Positions 52,383 through 59,694 of a DNA stretch of 64,000 nucleotides are shown in pieces. The notes under the pieces are model-generated. The model worked only from the letters and a program-made list of their open reading frames with translations. It was not told where the DNA came from and ran no database searches. Each line of letters opens with the position of its first letter. Position 1 is the stretch's first letter. The stretch is from an uncultured Oscillospiraceae bacterium (lineage in GTDB: Bacteria > Bacillota > Clostridia > Oscillospirales > Oscillospiraceae). Position numbers and translations under genes: made by a program. Where the stretch lies: contig CAMVRT010000007.1 of assembly GCA_947169975.1 (NCBI GenBank), positions 36,417 through 100,416 of the forward strand. Direction: 5' to 3'.

Positions 52383-52419
52383 CTGTCATTGCGAGGGGCG
52401 AAGCGACGTGGCAATCCGT
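52383..52419. repeat. Intergenic repeat, single arm
   Basis: This 37-nt sequence (CTGTCATTGCGAGG ... GTGGCAATCCGT) is nearly identical to the right arm of the element at 42516-42602. Confidence 0.85.
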
Positions 52420-52438
52420 ATCAATCAGCCTTCCCGCC

Positions 52439-52467
52439 TTGACAGCGCACCGCTTCGGTGCTACAAT
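52439..52467 (+). promoter_or_regulatory. Sigma-A promoter of thiT
   Basis: TTGACA (52439-52444) and TACAAT (52462-52467) are 17 bp apart, immediately before the TPP aptamer. Confidence 0.85.
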
Positions 52468-52476
52468 ATGGATACA

Positions 52477-52570
52477 ATCCAAGGGGCGCTGGCGCAAGCC
52501 GGCTGAGACGCAGCGTAGAGCCGTTGCGACCCTCGAACCTGATCCGGGTAATGCCGGCGTAGGAATGCGA
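52477..52570 (+). promoter_or_regulatory. TPP riboswitch (THI element)
   Basis: Conserved aptamer blocks are in order: AAGGGGCGC, GGCTGAGAC, GACCCTCGAACCTGATCCGGGTAATGCCGGCG (checked in parts) and TAGGAATG. It lies ahead of thiT and should reduce its expression when thiamine pyrophosphate is plentiful. Confidence 0.97.
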
Positions 52571-52601
52571 TGAAGATACCGTATACCGCATCTCCACGCC
52601 C

Positions 52602-52628
52602 CACGGCCCGCCGTGAGGTTATTTTTTT
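52602..52628 (+). terminator. Expression-platform terminator of the TPP riboswitch
   Basis: CACGGC / GCCGTG hairpin (52602-52615) followed by AGGTTATTTTTTT, between aptamer and thiT. Consistent with transcription termination control. Confidence 0.7.
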
Positions 52629-52648
52629 GTGGAAGGGAATGTAGACAA

Positions 52649-53206
52649 ATGAAAGACAACAAGATCCTGATGCTGGCGGAGGCCGGCGTGTGCATCGCAC
52701 TGTCCATCGCACTGAGCTATGTAAAGATCCCCATCGGCCTGACCTTTGGCGGCTTCGGCGGTTCCATCGATCTGGTGATGATCCCGCTGATCATCTTTGC
52801 CGTCCGCTGGGGCTGCGGCTGGGGTGTGCTGGCCGGCCTGGCCTTCGGTACGCTGAAATACTTTGTGGGCAGCCACAGCTCCATCAGTTGGGTGTCCATC
52901 ATCTTCGACTATTCTGTGGCTTACGCCGCAGTCGGATTTGCCGGCGTGCTGTATCGGAAGTATAAGCTGCTGCCTCTGGCTGCCCTGATCGGCTGCCTGG
53001 CCCGCTTTGTGATTCACTTCATCAGCGGCGTCACGGTGTATGCCCAGTATATGCCGGAGGAGTTCATGGGTATCGGCCACATGACTCCGTCGCTTTATTC
53101 TCTGCTTTATAACGGCACCTATATGGTTCCCAACACGATCCTGGCTGTGGTGATCTGCGCACTGCTGATCGTTCCGGCAGAGAAGATCTTTGCCCGGAAA
53201 AAATAA
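52649..53206 (+). CDS. thiT: ECF transporter S component ThiT (thiamine)
   Basis: This 185-residue membrane protein of about six helices binds thiamine and docks to the ECF energising module. GFGGSIDLVMIPLIIFAVRWG, WVSIIFDYSVAYAAVGFAG and YAQYMPEEFMG match the ThiT family. The TPP riboswitch upstream supports the substrate. The start is ATG 52649 behind GGAAGGGAATGTAGACAA. Confidence 0.95.
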   Translation: MKDNKILMLAEAGVCIALSIALSYVKIPIGLTFGGFGGSIDLVMIPLIIFAVRWGCGWGVLAGLAFGTLKYFVGSHSSISWVSIIFDYSVAYAAVGFAGVLYRKYKLLPLAALIGCLARFVIHFISGVTVYAQYMPEEFMGIGHMTPSLYSLLYNGTYMVPNTILAVVICALLIVPAEKIFARKK

Positions 53207-53221
53207 GATTACGCCAAAAAA

Positions 53222-53256
53222 TTCTGCCCGGCCATACGGCTGGGCAGAGTTTTTTG
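53222..53256 (+). terminator. Terminator after thiT
   Basis: CTGCCCGGCC / GGCTGGGCAG-type arms and a T-run. Confidence 0.85.
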
Positions 53257-53275
53257 CGTTTGATGAAAAAAACTG

Positions 53276-53303
53276 TTGACAAATGCCGCGGAATCTGTAT
53301 AAT
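53276..53303 (+). promoter_or_regulatory. Sigma-A promoter of tRNA-Gln
   Basis: TTGACA (53276-53281) and TATAAT (53298-53303) are 16 bp apart. Confidence 0.85.
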
Positions 53304-53325
53304 GATTTTTGTTCGTCAGGAACAT

Positions 53326-53399
53326 AGCGGGATTGTGTAAAGGTAGCACAGCGGACTCTGACTCCGTATGTGAGGGTTCGAATCCTTCTCCCGCTGCCA
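53326..53399 (+). tRNA. tRNA-Gln (CTG anticodon)
   Basis: Folded by eye: acceptor AGCGGGA/TCCCGCT, D stem GTGT/GCAC, anticodon stem GCGGA/TCCGT with loop CTCTGAC (anticodon CTG), and T stem GAGGG/CCTTC. The CCA end is encoded. It is followed by its own terminator. Confidence 0.93.
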
Positions 53400-53405
53400 T
53401 ATAAG

Positions 53406-53444
53406 AAACCTCTTTTGTCTACCAGGACAAAAGAGGTTTTTTTG
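53406..53444 (+). terminator. Terminator after tRNA-Gln
   Basis: Fourteen-bp arms AAACCTCTTTTGTC / GACAAAAGAGGTTT (53406-53419, 53426-53439) and a T-run. Confidence 0.9.
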
Positions 53445-53448
53445 TTTC

Positions 53449-53477
53449 TTGACACAACGGCAGGGTGATTTTATAAT
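53449..53477 (+). promoter_or_regulatory. Sigma-A promoter of the GNAT gene
   Basis: TTGACA (53449-53454) and TATAAT (53472-53477) are 17 bp apart. Confidence 0.85.
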
Positions 53478-53510
53478 CATTCCGACAAATAAGAGTTCGC
53501 GGAGGCGATC

Positions 53511-54032
53511 ATGCTGCTGAGAATAATGAAGTATTGTGATCTGGATGAAAGAAAGCTGATGGACGTGTATTCCGAAAGCAATTATGAGAACACGAATTAC
53601 TTTTTTCCTGACGAAGCAGAAAAAAATGCAGCCGTACGGAAGGTTGAAGCAGGGTTCCTGGATTTCCTGAAGAATGACTTTTTCAATTTGACAGATGCAG
53701 CATACTGGATCCTTGAGATAGACGGTATCTGGGTCAGTGCATTGAGAACGTGCAGAGTTCAAAAAGGCCTGTACTACCTTGAAGCGCTTGAGACGCGTCC
53801 GGATCACAGAAGAAAGGGATACGGTGCCATACTTCTTTCGAGTGTTGCGGATTCATTGAAGAAAGACGGTCCGTTCCGGCTTTGCAGCTGCGTCAGCAAG
53901 AGGAATATAGCGTCTTTAAAGACGCATGAAAAATGCGGATTTCTGATCGTATCAGAAAAAGGGTATGACTACCTGAACGAGGAAGCAGACGATCATGATT
54001 TCGGTTTGGAATATTGTTATTCCGGGGCGTGA
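53511..54032 (+). CDS. GNAT family N-acetyltransferase
   Basis: This 173-residue acetyl-CoA-dependent acetyltransferase has the acetyl-CoA loop RPDHRRKGYGAILLSS (R/QxxGxG/A form) and a following SCVSKRNIASLKTHEKCGF. The substrate is unknown. The gene is visibly AT-richer than its neighbours and sits with its own promoter between tRNA-Gln and a partial copy of the tRNA's 3' end (54124-54135). This suggests acquisition at the tRNA. Confidence 0.88.
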   Translation: MLLRIMKYCDLDERKLMDVYSESNYENTNYFFPDEAEKNAAVRKVEAGFLDFLKNDFFNLTDAAYWILEIDGIWVSALRTCRVQKGLYYLEALETRPDHRRKGYGAILLSSVADSLKKDGPFRLCSCVSKRNIASLKTHEKCGFLIVSEKGYDYLNEEADDHDFGLEYCYSGA

Positions 54033-54123
54033 CCCATTCTGGCTCGGCAAGACTGCGAAGGCCGTTACGTCTGTATGTTTACCCTTGATTTCGGTGCGTT
54101 TGTACGCTCTTCTGCAATGCAAA

Positions 54124-54140
54124 AATCCTTCTCCCATCAC
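54124..54140 (+). repeat. Partial copy of the tRNA-Gln 3' end (possible attachment-site remnant)
   Basis: AATCCTTCTCCC occurs exactly at 53381-53392 inside tRNA-Gln and again at 54124-54135. Diverged bases and a CCA follow in both. The GNAT gene lies between them. The match is short, so chance is possible. Confidence 0.4.
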
Positions 54141-54146
54141 CAAATA

Positions 54147-54178
54147 AAAGCGGCCTGCCGATGGGCAGGCCGTTTTTA
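54147..54178. terminator. Intrinsic terminator
   Basis: CGGCCTGCC / GGCAGGCCG arms with A-run left and T-run right. It separates the GNAT gene from the minus-strand gtrA pair. Confidence 0.85.
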
Positions 54179-54239
54179 TCATACAGAGCTTTCTCCCCGT
54201 GGAGAAGACGGCGGCAAGATCGCCGGATGTGCCATGCTG

Positions 54240-54470
54240 TCAGTCAGCGATCTGTTCCTGCCCGGCATCCGGGGCGGCGTAGTCCAGCCCGGATGCGGGC
54301 ATGGCAAAGGTGAATTTGCTGTTTTCGTCGTTGGGCGTCGTCTTGAAACCCCACAGCAGGCTGCGCACCTCCAGAGAGCCGGTCTCCTTGTCACGCTTGA
54401 TGCGGTACGGTACCGCAGAGAGGATCAGCGCGCCGACTGCGATGCGGCCAAAGATTTTTCCATTTTTCAT
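54240..54470 (-). CDS. Small hypothetical protein downstream of gtrA
   Basis: This 76-residue protein has one N-terminal hydrophobic segment (IFGRIAVGALILSAVPYRI) and a polar remainder with no known motif. A good RBS (AGGAGGCTGTCAC) precedes the ATG, and it lies 14 nt after gtrA, so it is likely real and co-transcribed with it. Function unknown. Confidence 0.65.
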   Translation of the reverse strand: MKNGKIFGRIAVGALILSAVPYRIKRDKETGSLEVRSLLWGFKTTPNDENSKFTFAMPASGLDYAAPDAGQEQIAD

Positions 54471-54484
54471 GTGACAGCCTCCTA

Positions 54485-54937
54485 TTATTGTTTTTGCAGT
54501 ATCTCTGACTGTTCCGCTTCGGCTTTCCTGCGGGCAATGTCGTTGGTGTCGATGCTGTCCCGGAAGACCACAAAACGGTCGAAGAGAAACTCGGTGACAA
54601 AATTGATGATCATGTTTATGGCGGTGACCACATATTCGTTCCAGCCCGCAGTTCTCACCAGATAGTGCTCCAGCAGGGTGGAGAGGGGGGTGAACACACA
54701 GTAGTAGGCGAACACCTTGGCCATGGCCACCGGCACATTGTTGGCGGACTGAAACGTGAACTTACGGTTAAAGGTAAAGTTCCAGAGCACCGACAAAACC
54801 AGGCCGATGAGATAACACAGCCATTCGGGAAGGGGGGTGAATTCGTTGAGCAGGGTGAATGTAACGATCTCGATAACGCCGGCGGAGATGGAAAAGCCGA
54901 CAAATTTCAACGTGCGGATCCATTCTTTCTTATTCAT
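54485..54937 (-). CDS. GtrA family membrane protein
   Basis: This 150-residue protein of four predicted helices belongs to the GtrA family, which is implicated in moving undecaprenyl-linked sugars or in teichoic/arabinogalactan modification. KFVGFSISAGVIEIVTFTLL, WLCYLIGLVLSVLWNFTFNRKFTF (the family's NF.xNRxxTF motif) and NMIINFVTEFLFDRFVVF are visible. I chose ATG 54937 after CGAGGAGCACCAT over the longer frame. Confidence 0.88.
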   Translation of the reverse strand: MNKKEWIRTLKFVGFSISAGVIEIVTFTLLNEFTPLPEWLCYLIGLVLSVLWNFTFNRKFTFQSANNVPVAMAKVFAYYCVFTPLSTLLEHYLVRTAGWNEYVVTAINMIINFVTEFLFDRFVVFRDSIDTNDIARRKAEAEQSEILQKQ

Positions 54938-55063
54938 ATGGTGCTCCTCGTACAGGTATATTTGTTTGCCGGAGCGTATTGTACCGCTTTTGCTCTGAAA
55001 TTGCAACGTTTTTCACATGGATGAAACAGAAGGAAGTTTTTTTGTTTTTTTCAAAGTTTGGGG

Positions 55064-55092
55064 TTGACAATCTGATCCGCATCTGCTATATT
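55064..55092 (+). promoter_or_regulatory. Sigma-A promoter of tRNA-Ala
   Basis: TTGACA (55064-55069) and TATATT (55087-55092) are 17 bp apart. Confidence 0.85.
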
Positions 55093-55124
55093 AATCAAGC
55101 TGAAAGCAGCAAAACAGAATATTC

Positions 55125-55200
<76 letters not shown>

Positions 55201-55202
55201 CT

Positions 55203-55240
55203 AAAAAAGGCCCGATTCTTAGAGAATCGGGCCTTTTTTG
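55203..55240 (+). terminator. Terminator after tRNA-Ala
   Basis: AAAAAAGGCCCGATTCT / AGAATCGGGCCTTTTTT arms (55203-55219, 55223-55239). Confidence 0.93.
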
Positions 55241-55289
55241 CAACTTTTTTAGTGCTTTTGGATAAGTCGCTTTTATGCGTGGGCGGAAT

Positions 55290-55490
55290 TTGGGCGGAAT
55301 ATGATGTAGAAATATACTCCTTAAAACGAAAAAAATACAAACGACGAATTTACGGAATAACGAGTATAACTGCTATTACCATTTCCTTTTTGTCCAGTAA
55401 ATGAGGTATTTGCTATTATTACTGGCAAGTATGTGCTAATCCGTACCAAAAAGTGATGAGCGGGGTGTTAGAACACCCTGCTCATTTTTT
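55290..55490 (+). ncRNA. AT-rich gap with a candidate small RNA
   Basis: This gene-free stretch between tRNA-Ala and blaI is AT-rich. A tandem GGGCGGAATTTGGGCGGAAT lies at about 55281-55300. A possible promoter is TTGGGC (55290-55295) and TATACT (55313-55318), 17 bp apart. A strong terminator hairpin (55455-55490) has no gene upstream of it. No convincing coding frame is seen on either strand. A small transcript of about 170 nt, or the remains of a lost gene, would explain the orphan terminator. Confidence 0.3.
55455..55490 (+). terminator. Orphan strong terminator
   Basis: A hairpin of the form GATGAGCGGGGTGTT / AACACCCTGCTCATT with a T-run. No annotated gene ends before it. Confidence 0.85.
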
Positions 55491-55516
55491 CGTAACCAGA
55501 GTGACAGAAAAAACCG

Positions 55517-55545
55517 TTGACAAAAATGGTTTATACTTGTAGACT
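55517..55545 (+). promoter_or_regulatory. blaI promoter with imperfect BlaI/MecI-type operator
   Basis: TTGACA (55517-55522) and TAGACT (55540-55545) are 17 bp apart. The sequence 55530-55545 (TTTATACTTGTAGACT) matches the palindrome at 58281-58296 at 12 of 16 positions and covers the -10, so blaI is probably autoregulated. Confidence 0.6.
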
Positions 55546-55590
55546 AAAGAAGAGAAGAATGAAAATAAAAACATCGAGAGGAGGCGTACC

Positions 55591-55950
55591 ATGGGAATCA
55601 AACGACTGACGGAGGGCGAGGCACGGTTCATGGACATTATCTGGGACAGCGAGCCGGTTCCCTCGGGTAAGCTGGTGGACCTGTGCAAAGAGAAATTGGG
55701 CTGGCAAAAGTCCACCACCTATACCTTGATCAGGCGGATGAGCAACAAGGGCCTGCTGAAGAACGAGAACTCCACGGTGACTGCGCTGGTCAGCCGGAAG
55801 GAAGTTCAGATCGCGGAGTGTAACTATATGGTGGACCAGACCTTTGCCGGCTCTCTGCCCAGCTTTCTGGTGGCCTTCCTGGGCGACAGAACTCTATCCA
55901 GGGAAGAAGCTGATGAGCTGAAGAAGATGATCGACCGACACAGCAAGTGA
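55591..55950 (+). CDS. blaI: BlaI/MecI/CopY family repressor
   Basis: This 119-residue winged-helix repressor has LTEGEARFMDIIWDSEPVPS, a recognition helix region (WQKSTTYTLIRRMSNKGLL) and a C-terminal dimerisation/cleavage region. The family is inactivated when the M56 partner is activated. The start is ATG 55591 behind GAGAGGAGGCGTACC. Operators of this type precede both blaI and the lipoprotein operon at 58239. Confidence 0.93.
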   Translation: MGIKRLTEGEARFMDIIWDSEPVPSGKLVDLCKEKLGWQKSTTYTLIRRMSNKGLLKNENSTVTALVSRKEVQIAECNYMVDQTFAGSLPSFLVAFLGDRTLSREEADELKKMIDRHSK

Positions 55951-55980
55951 CCGGGCATCCGGAGAGAGGAGAAGAGGACG

Positions 55981-58161
55981 GTGGAACAGATCTTCCTGAC
56001 TGTTCTGAATATGAGCGTCGCCGCCAGCGTGGTTATCGCGGTGGTGCTTTTGGCACGGCTCCTGCTGCACAGGGCTCCGAAGAAGTGGTCATACCTGCTG
56101 TGGAGCGTTGTGGCATTTCGCCTGTGCTGCCCTGTGTCACTGCATTCGGGCTTCAGCATATTCCGGCTGAAACCGCTGCAAGGCACCGTTACTCCTGCTG
56201 CGGAGACCGCAGTGACTCGGGCTAACGCCATCACCTATTTCCCTGACATTGTTTCTCCCGCAGTGATACCGGAGATGCCGGCGATACCCACTACCCCGGT
56301 GACGCCGGTCATCCCCGTGACGCCGACCCCCACTGCGGAGGTCGTCGCCCAGTCCGCTCCGTCTGCCGTGACGACTCTGATGTGGCTGGCCATCTGCCTG
56401 TGGGTGGCGGGTATGGCGGTTCTGATCGGCTATGGTGTCTACAGCTATGTGAGGATGCGCCGTCTGGTGAGTGACGCCGTTATCGTCCGGGACAGGGTTT
56501 TTGAGACGAACTGCATCCGTAGCCCCTTTATACTGGGCATGTTGAGACCGCGGATCTATATACCCATGGGGCTTGGCGGCGAGCAGCTGGATTACGTGCT
56601 TGCCCATGAGAGTTTCCACCTGCGCCGACGCGCTCATGTGGCCAAGAGCTTTGCCTACCTGCTTCTGGCGGTACACTGGTTTAACCCGCTGGTGTGGCTG
56701 GCCTTCCGTCTTATGAGCAGGGACATGGAAATGAGCTGCGATGAGAAGGTATTAGGCCTTCGCGACGACGCCAATATCGCATACAGCAGCACGCTGCTGT
56801 CCTTCGCCGCGCCTGTCCGTTTTCCGACGGCGACACCCCTGTGCTTTGGCGAGAGCAGTGTCAAGAGCCGCATCAAAAATGCCCTCAACTGGCGCAAACC
56901 CAAAATCTGGGCGTCTCTACTGGCCGCTGTACTGTGCGTGGCGGCTCTAGCTGCATGTGCCACCAATCCCGACGCATCCAAGATTATCGCATCTATTTCC
57001 AATGATGGCAAGCCTGCATCGGACCCGGAGCCGGTGGTTGTCCCATTGGTGTATGACGACACCCTTGTGCGATATTGGGTCATTGACAGATTAGGGCCGA
57101 ATATCAGGGGGAGCGGCGGCCCGGAGAGCTTTGACAAGGCAACCTCTCAAGCTGTCCGCAAAACACTGGAGAGCCGGACGTTTGTTGACGACCCGGACTT
57201 CCGGGCGAAAGATGGGGCGGATACGGCCTCTTACGGACCGGGCGACGTCCAGCTCTTGGTGGACGGGACCTTTTACTTTCTTTCTACCTACACGGGGGAA
57301 GTCCTTCGGGGTGAGGAGCGGTATCGCGGCACGGAACCGCTGACAGCAGATGAGTTGTCCGTAATCAAAGAGGCGATAGAGCACATCAGACAGAGATCTC
57401 AACTGGAGGTTACGCCAAAAGACGATGGCGTGTTCCGTATTTCGTGCGCAGGCTATACGCCAGAGCTGGATTTGACGGTGACGCTGCCCGAGAACTGGAA
57501 GGGCAGATATTCCTGTGAGAGCAGCAGCGAGGGGGCTATCTTCTACTGCAGATCCGCCCGAAGGGACGCAGTGGAAGGCGACCGGTATTGGGGCATGCTC
57601 TTCACCATCCGCCTCCTGTCCGGCCTGTATCCGATGAACTACCACTGGGGCTACAACGTCCGGGTCTTGGCTGCCACTGCCGACTATACAGTGGTGATGG
57701 AGTTCCCCGACGAGCTGCTGGACCCGAATCTGCTCCGCAACCCGACAGACGCCGTGAGAGAGTATATGGACATGCGGGAAGAAACGGAGCTGGTCACGGT
57801 GACGTTGTCCGATGAGATGACCGCCATGAGCTACAACGACGCCAACTGGGCGCCCGGTACGGTGACCGTGTACCGCAGCAGCCAGCTCAGTGGCTGGCTC
57901 GGTTCTCCCGTCGTGTGCGATGAGGACGCCTCCGCCGCGCTGACGTCGATGTTGGACGGGAGAGCCTACAAAACCGACGGCGTGCCTCCGCAAAAGCTCG
58001 ACGGGCTTGCCGCGTACACTGTTGTGACCGACAAGGCTACCTATGCTATCTTGGCCTCCGACGGTACGGTGATCAAGGACGGTTGTGCTATGGCCGGGGC
58101 GCTGACAGATGAGGAGCAGGCGCTTCTCGAAACCATCCTGGACGGCAGCGGCCGGCTTTAA
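55981..58161 (+). CDS. M56 (BlaR1/MecR1-type) membrane metallopeptidase with non-beta-lactam sensor domain
   Basis: This 726-residue protein has about four membrane helices and the M56 zinc motif YVLAHESFHLRRRAH (HESFH), followed by HWFNPLVWLAFRLMSRDMEMSCDEKVL. After the last helix, which ends in AALAACATNP, there is an external region of about 400 residues. It does not show the SxxK/SxN/KTG motifs of the penicillin-binding sensor of BlaR1. The segment between helices two and three is rich in Thr-Pro (TPVTPVIPVTPTPT). It probably signals to BlaI by proteolysis but senses something other than beta-lactams, perhaps an envelope signal. The GTG start at 55981 follows GAGAGGAGAAGAGGACG. Confidence 0.85.
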   Translation: MEQIFLTVLNMSVAASVVIAVVLLARLLLHRAPKKWSYLLWSVVAFRLCCPVSLHSGFSIFRLKPLQGTVTPAAETAVTRANAITYFPDIVSPAVIPEMPAIPTTPVTPVIPVTPTPTAEVVAQSAPSAVTTLMWLAICLWVAGMAVLIGYGVYSYVRMRRLVSDAVIVRDRVFETNCIRSPFILGMLRPRIYIPMGLGGEQLDYVLAHESFHLRRRAHVAKSFAYLLLAVHWFNPLVWLAFRLMSRDMEMSCDEKVLGLRDDANIAYSSTLLSFAAPVRFPTATPLCFGESSVKSRIKNALNWRKPKIWASLLAAVLCVAALAACATNPDASKIIASISNDGKPASDPEPVVVPLVYDDTLVRYWVIDRLGPNIRGSGGPESFDKATSQAVRKTLESRTFVDDPDFRAKDGADTASYGPGDVQLLVDGTFYFLSTYTGEVLRGEERYRGTEPLTADELSVIKEAIEHIRQRSQLEVTPKDDGVFRISCAGYTPELDLTVTLPENWKGRYSCESSSEGAIFYCRSARRDAVEGDRYWGMLFTIRLLSGLYPMNYHWGYNVRVLAATADYTVVMEFPDELLDPNLLRNPTDAVREYMDMREETELVTVTLSDEMTAMSYNDANWAPGTVTVYRSSQLSGWLGSPVVCDEDASAALTSMLDGRAYKTDGVPPQKLDGLAAYTVVTDKATYAILASDGTVIKDGCAMAGALTDEEQALLETILDGSGRL

Positions 58162-58186
58162 TACGTGATGATACCCATATTGCAAA

Positions 58187-58228
58187 CACCTGCGTATCGA
58201 CTGATGGATACGCAGGTGATCTTTTTTT
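58187..58228 (+). terminator. Terminator after the M56 gene
   Basis: CACCTGCGTATC / GATACGCAGGTG arms (58187-58198, 58207-58218) with a T-run. Confidence 0.92.
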
Positions 58229-58238
58229 ACCTTGGCTA

Positions 58239-58296
58239 TTGACAAATGCAGTCTACAAATGTAAACTACAGATATAGAGGTTTACAAATGTAAACT
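58239..58296 (+). promoter_or_regulatory. Promoter with two BlaI/MecI-type operators
   Basis: TTGACA (58239-58244) and TAAACT (58262-58267) are 17 bp apart. One TACAAATGTA site (58254-58263) covers the -10, and a perfect palindrome GTTTACAAATGTAAAC lies at 58280-58295. This matches BlaI/MecI operators (TACA-N2-TGTA) and predicts that the local BlaI represses the lipoprotein/ABC operon. Confidence 0.85.
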
Positions 58297-58344
58297 AATT
58301 GCAGCGTTTACGAAGCTGTTTCGAACGGAGAAGGAGGGCATCCC

Positions 58345-59655
58345 ATGACAAGAAGAATGGTATTTGCAATGCTTGCCCTGATGCTGATCCTCTTGCTGGT
58401 GTCCTGTGGGGGCAAGACAACTGCCCCAACGGAAATACCGGATGATCCGCAGCATCAGACGCCCATTGATCCCGCAACGCCGGACAATTCTGTCCAGCAT
58501 GGAGGCCCCCCAGCCACCGTTCCCGGCGGTGAGCCGGAGGGTGATCCCTATACGTTGCCCGTTCTTCCGGAGTCCAATCGCAACATCCCTGAGGGAAGCA
58601 ACGTGGTGAAGGTGGGGGACAAGTGGATCGTAGCCGCCAATTTTGACGCAGACTACTACCGGGACTCCTGCTACCGTCAGTTGGATTTCTATGTCTTGTC
58701 CCGGGAGCCCATGGATCCGGATACGATCACACTTCGGTTTGACAGTGATCTTCCAAATACCGGCTTTGGCGTGACAGACGGGGAAATCGCAGAGTACGAA
58801 TTTCCGTATTGGCTGTACTGTGGTTATATGCAGGCGGACTGGAAGCTGTTTTACCAATGGGAATACAAAACCGGCAGCCTCACGCAAGAGGAAGCCGACA
58901 AGATGAGCAAGTGGGAAACTGTTGGAACGTGGTTTAAAAAGAACGGCGTATCCGGAGAATACTGCTATCGGATCGGGGCTTGGCTGGGCGATATAGAAGA
59001 GGAGATGACCATCCACAGCGTCACCGTCTCCTGGCCGGGTGTCAGCCAAACCATTGACATCGGGGAGATACGCTGTCACCCGACGGAGCTCTATGACGGG
59101 TACATATGGGAGTCAGAAATCGGCATCGAGCTGCTGGGCCTCCACGGCGATGCAGGGATATTTGGCCCGGGCCTCATCTGCACAGGCTGCGACGTCACAG
59201 CGGAGAGCGAGCTGACAATTCGCTCCGTATCCTGTCTCAACGCAGACTATGAGGTGGTAGGTGTCGCAGTGGCAGGAACGAGCCCGGGAGTCAAGGATCT
59301 GCTCCACGTGAAAGCGGACAAGCCGGTGATCGTCTCTCCGGGAGCCGAGGCCGAACTGCGTGTCTATGTGACCGGCCCGCATCTGACGGAGCTGGCCGGC
59401 TGCGGCCAGGAGCTGGATTTCGTCATCGATTGCGAGGTGGACGGCCGCGGGTATCAGCTCCTGTGGCAGGGAAGCTCTTTCTGCGGCTGCGATCCCTATG
59501 TCATGTTCGCTGCGGTCATGGACAATGTGGATGTACAGGGCTATTATGAGTCCTTCGCTTTTGATCCTCAAAACGTGGGATATCCGTGGGATGCCGAGGT
59601 TTTCCGGCAAATCGGCTGGACGGAAAAATGGGAGGCGATGATGGCGGCGGAATGA
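58345..59655 (+). CDS. Lipoprotein A of the BlaI-controlled module, unknown function
   Basis: This 436-residue lipoprotein has a signal peptide ending LLVSC. A Pro-rich linker (about 25-75) is followed by a domain starting NRNIPEGSNVVKVGDKWIVA. A paralogue with the same core (NIPEGSNVV.VGDK, AADYYRD-type segment, C-terminal QIGWTEKWEAMMAAE) is encoded next to it. It is the first gene after the two operators and probably anchors on the outer face of the membrane. No catalytic motif recognised. Confidence 0.75.
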   Translation: MTRRMVFAMLALMLILLLVSCGGKTTAPTEIPDDPQHQTPIDPATPDNSVQHGGPPATVPGGEPEGDPYTLPVLPESNRNIPEGSNVVKVGDKWIVAANFDADYYRDSCYRQLDFYVLSREPMDPDTITLRFDSDLPNTGFGVTDGEIAEYEFPYWLYCGYMQADWKLFYQWEYKTGSLTQEEADKMSKWETVGTWFKKNGVSGEYCYRIGAWLGDIEEEMTIHSVTVSWPGVSQTIDIGEIRCHPTELYDGYIWESEIGIELLGLHGDAGIFGPGLICTGCDVTAESELTIRSVSCLNADYEVVGVAVAGTSPGVKDLLHVKADKPVIVSPGAEAELRVYVTGPHLTELAGCGQELDFVIDCEVDGRGYQLLWQGSSFCGCDPYVMFAAVMDNVDVQGYYESFAFDPQNVGYPWDAEVFRQIGWTEKWEAMMAAE

Positions 59656-59694
59656 GTCTTCCGGAAACCTCATGATAATCGAAAGGACTTGCTT

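Noticed and set aside
55981..58161. Genuine BlaR1 beta-lactam receptor
   Set aside because: The M56 part fits, but the external domain shows none of the SxxK, SxN or KTG motifs of penicillin-binding sensors.
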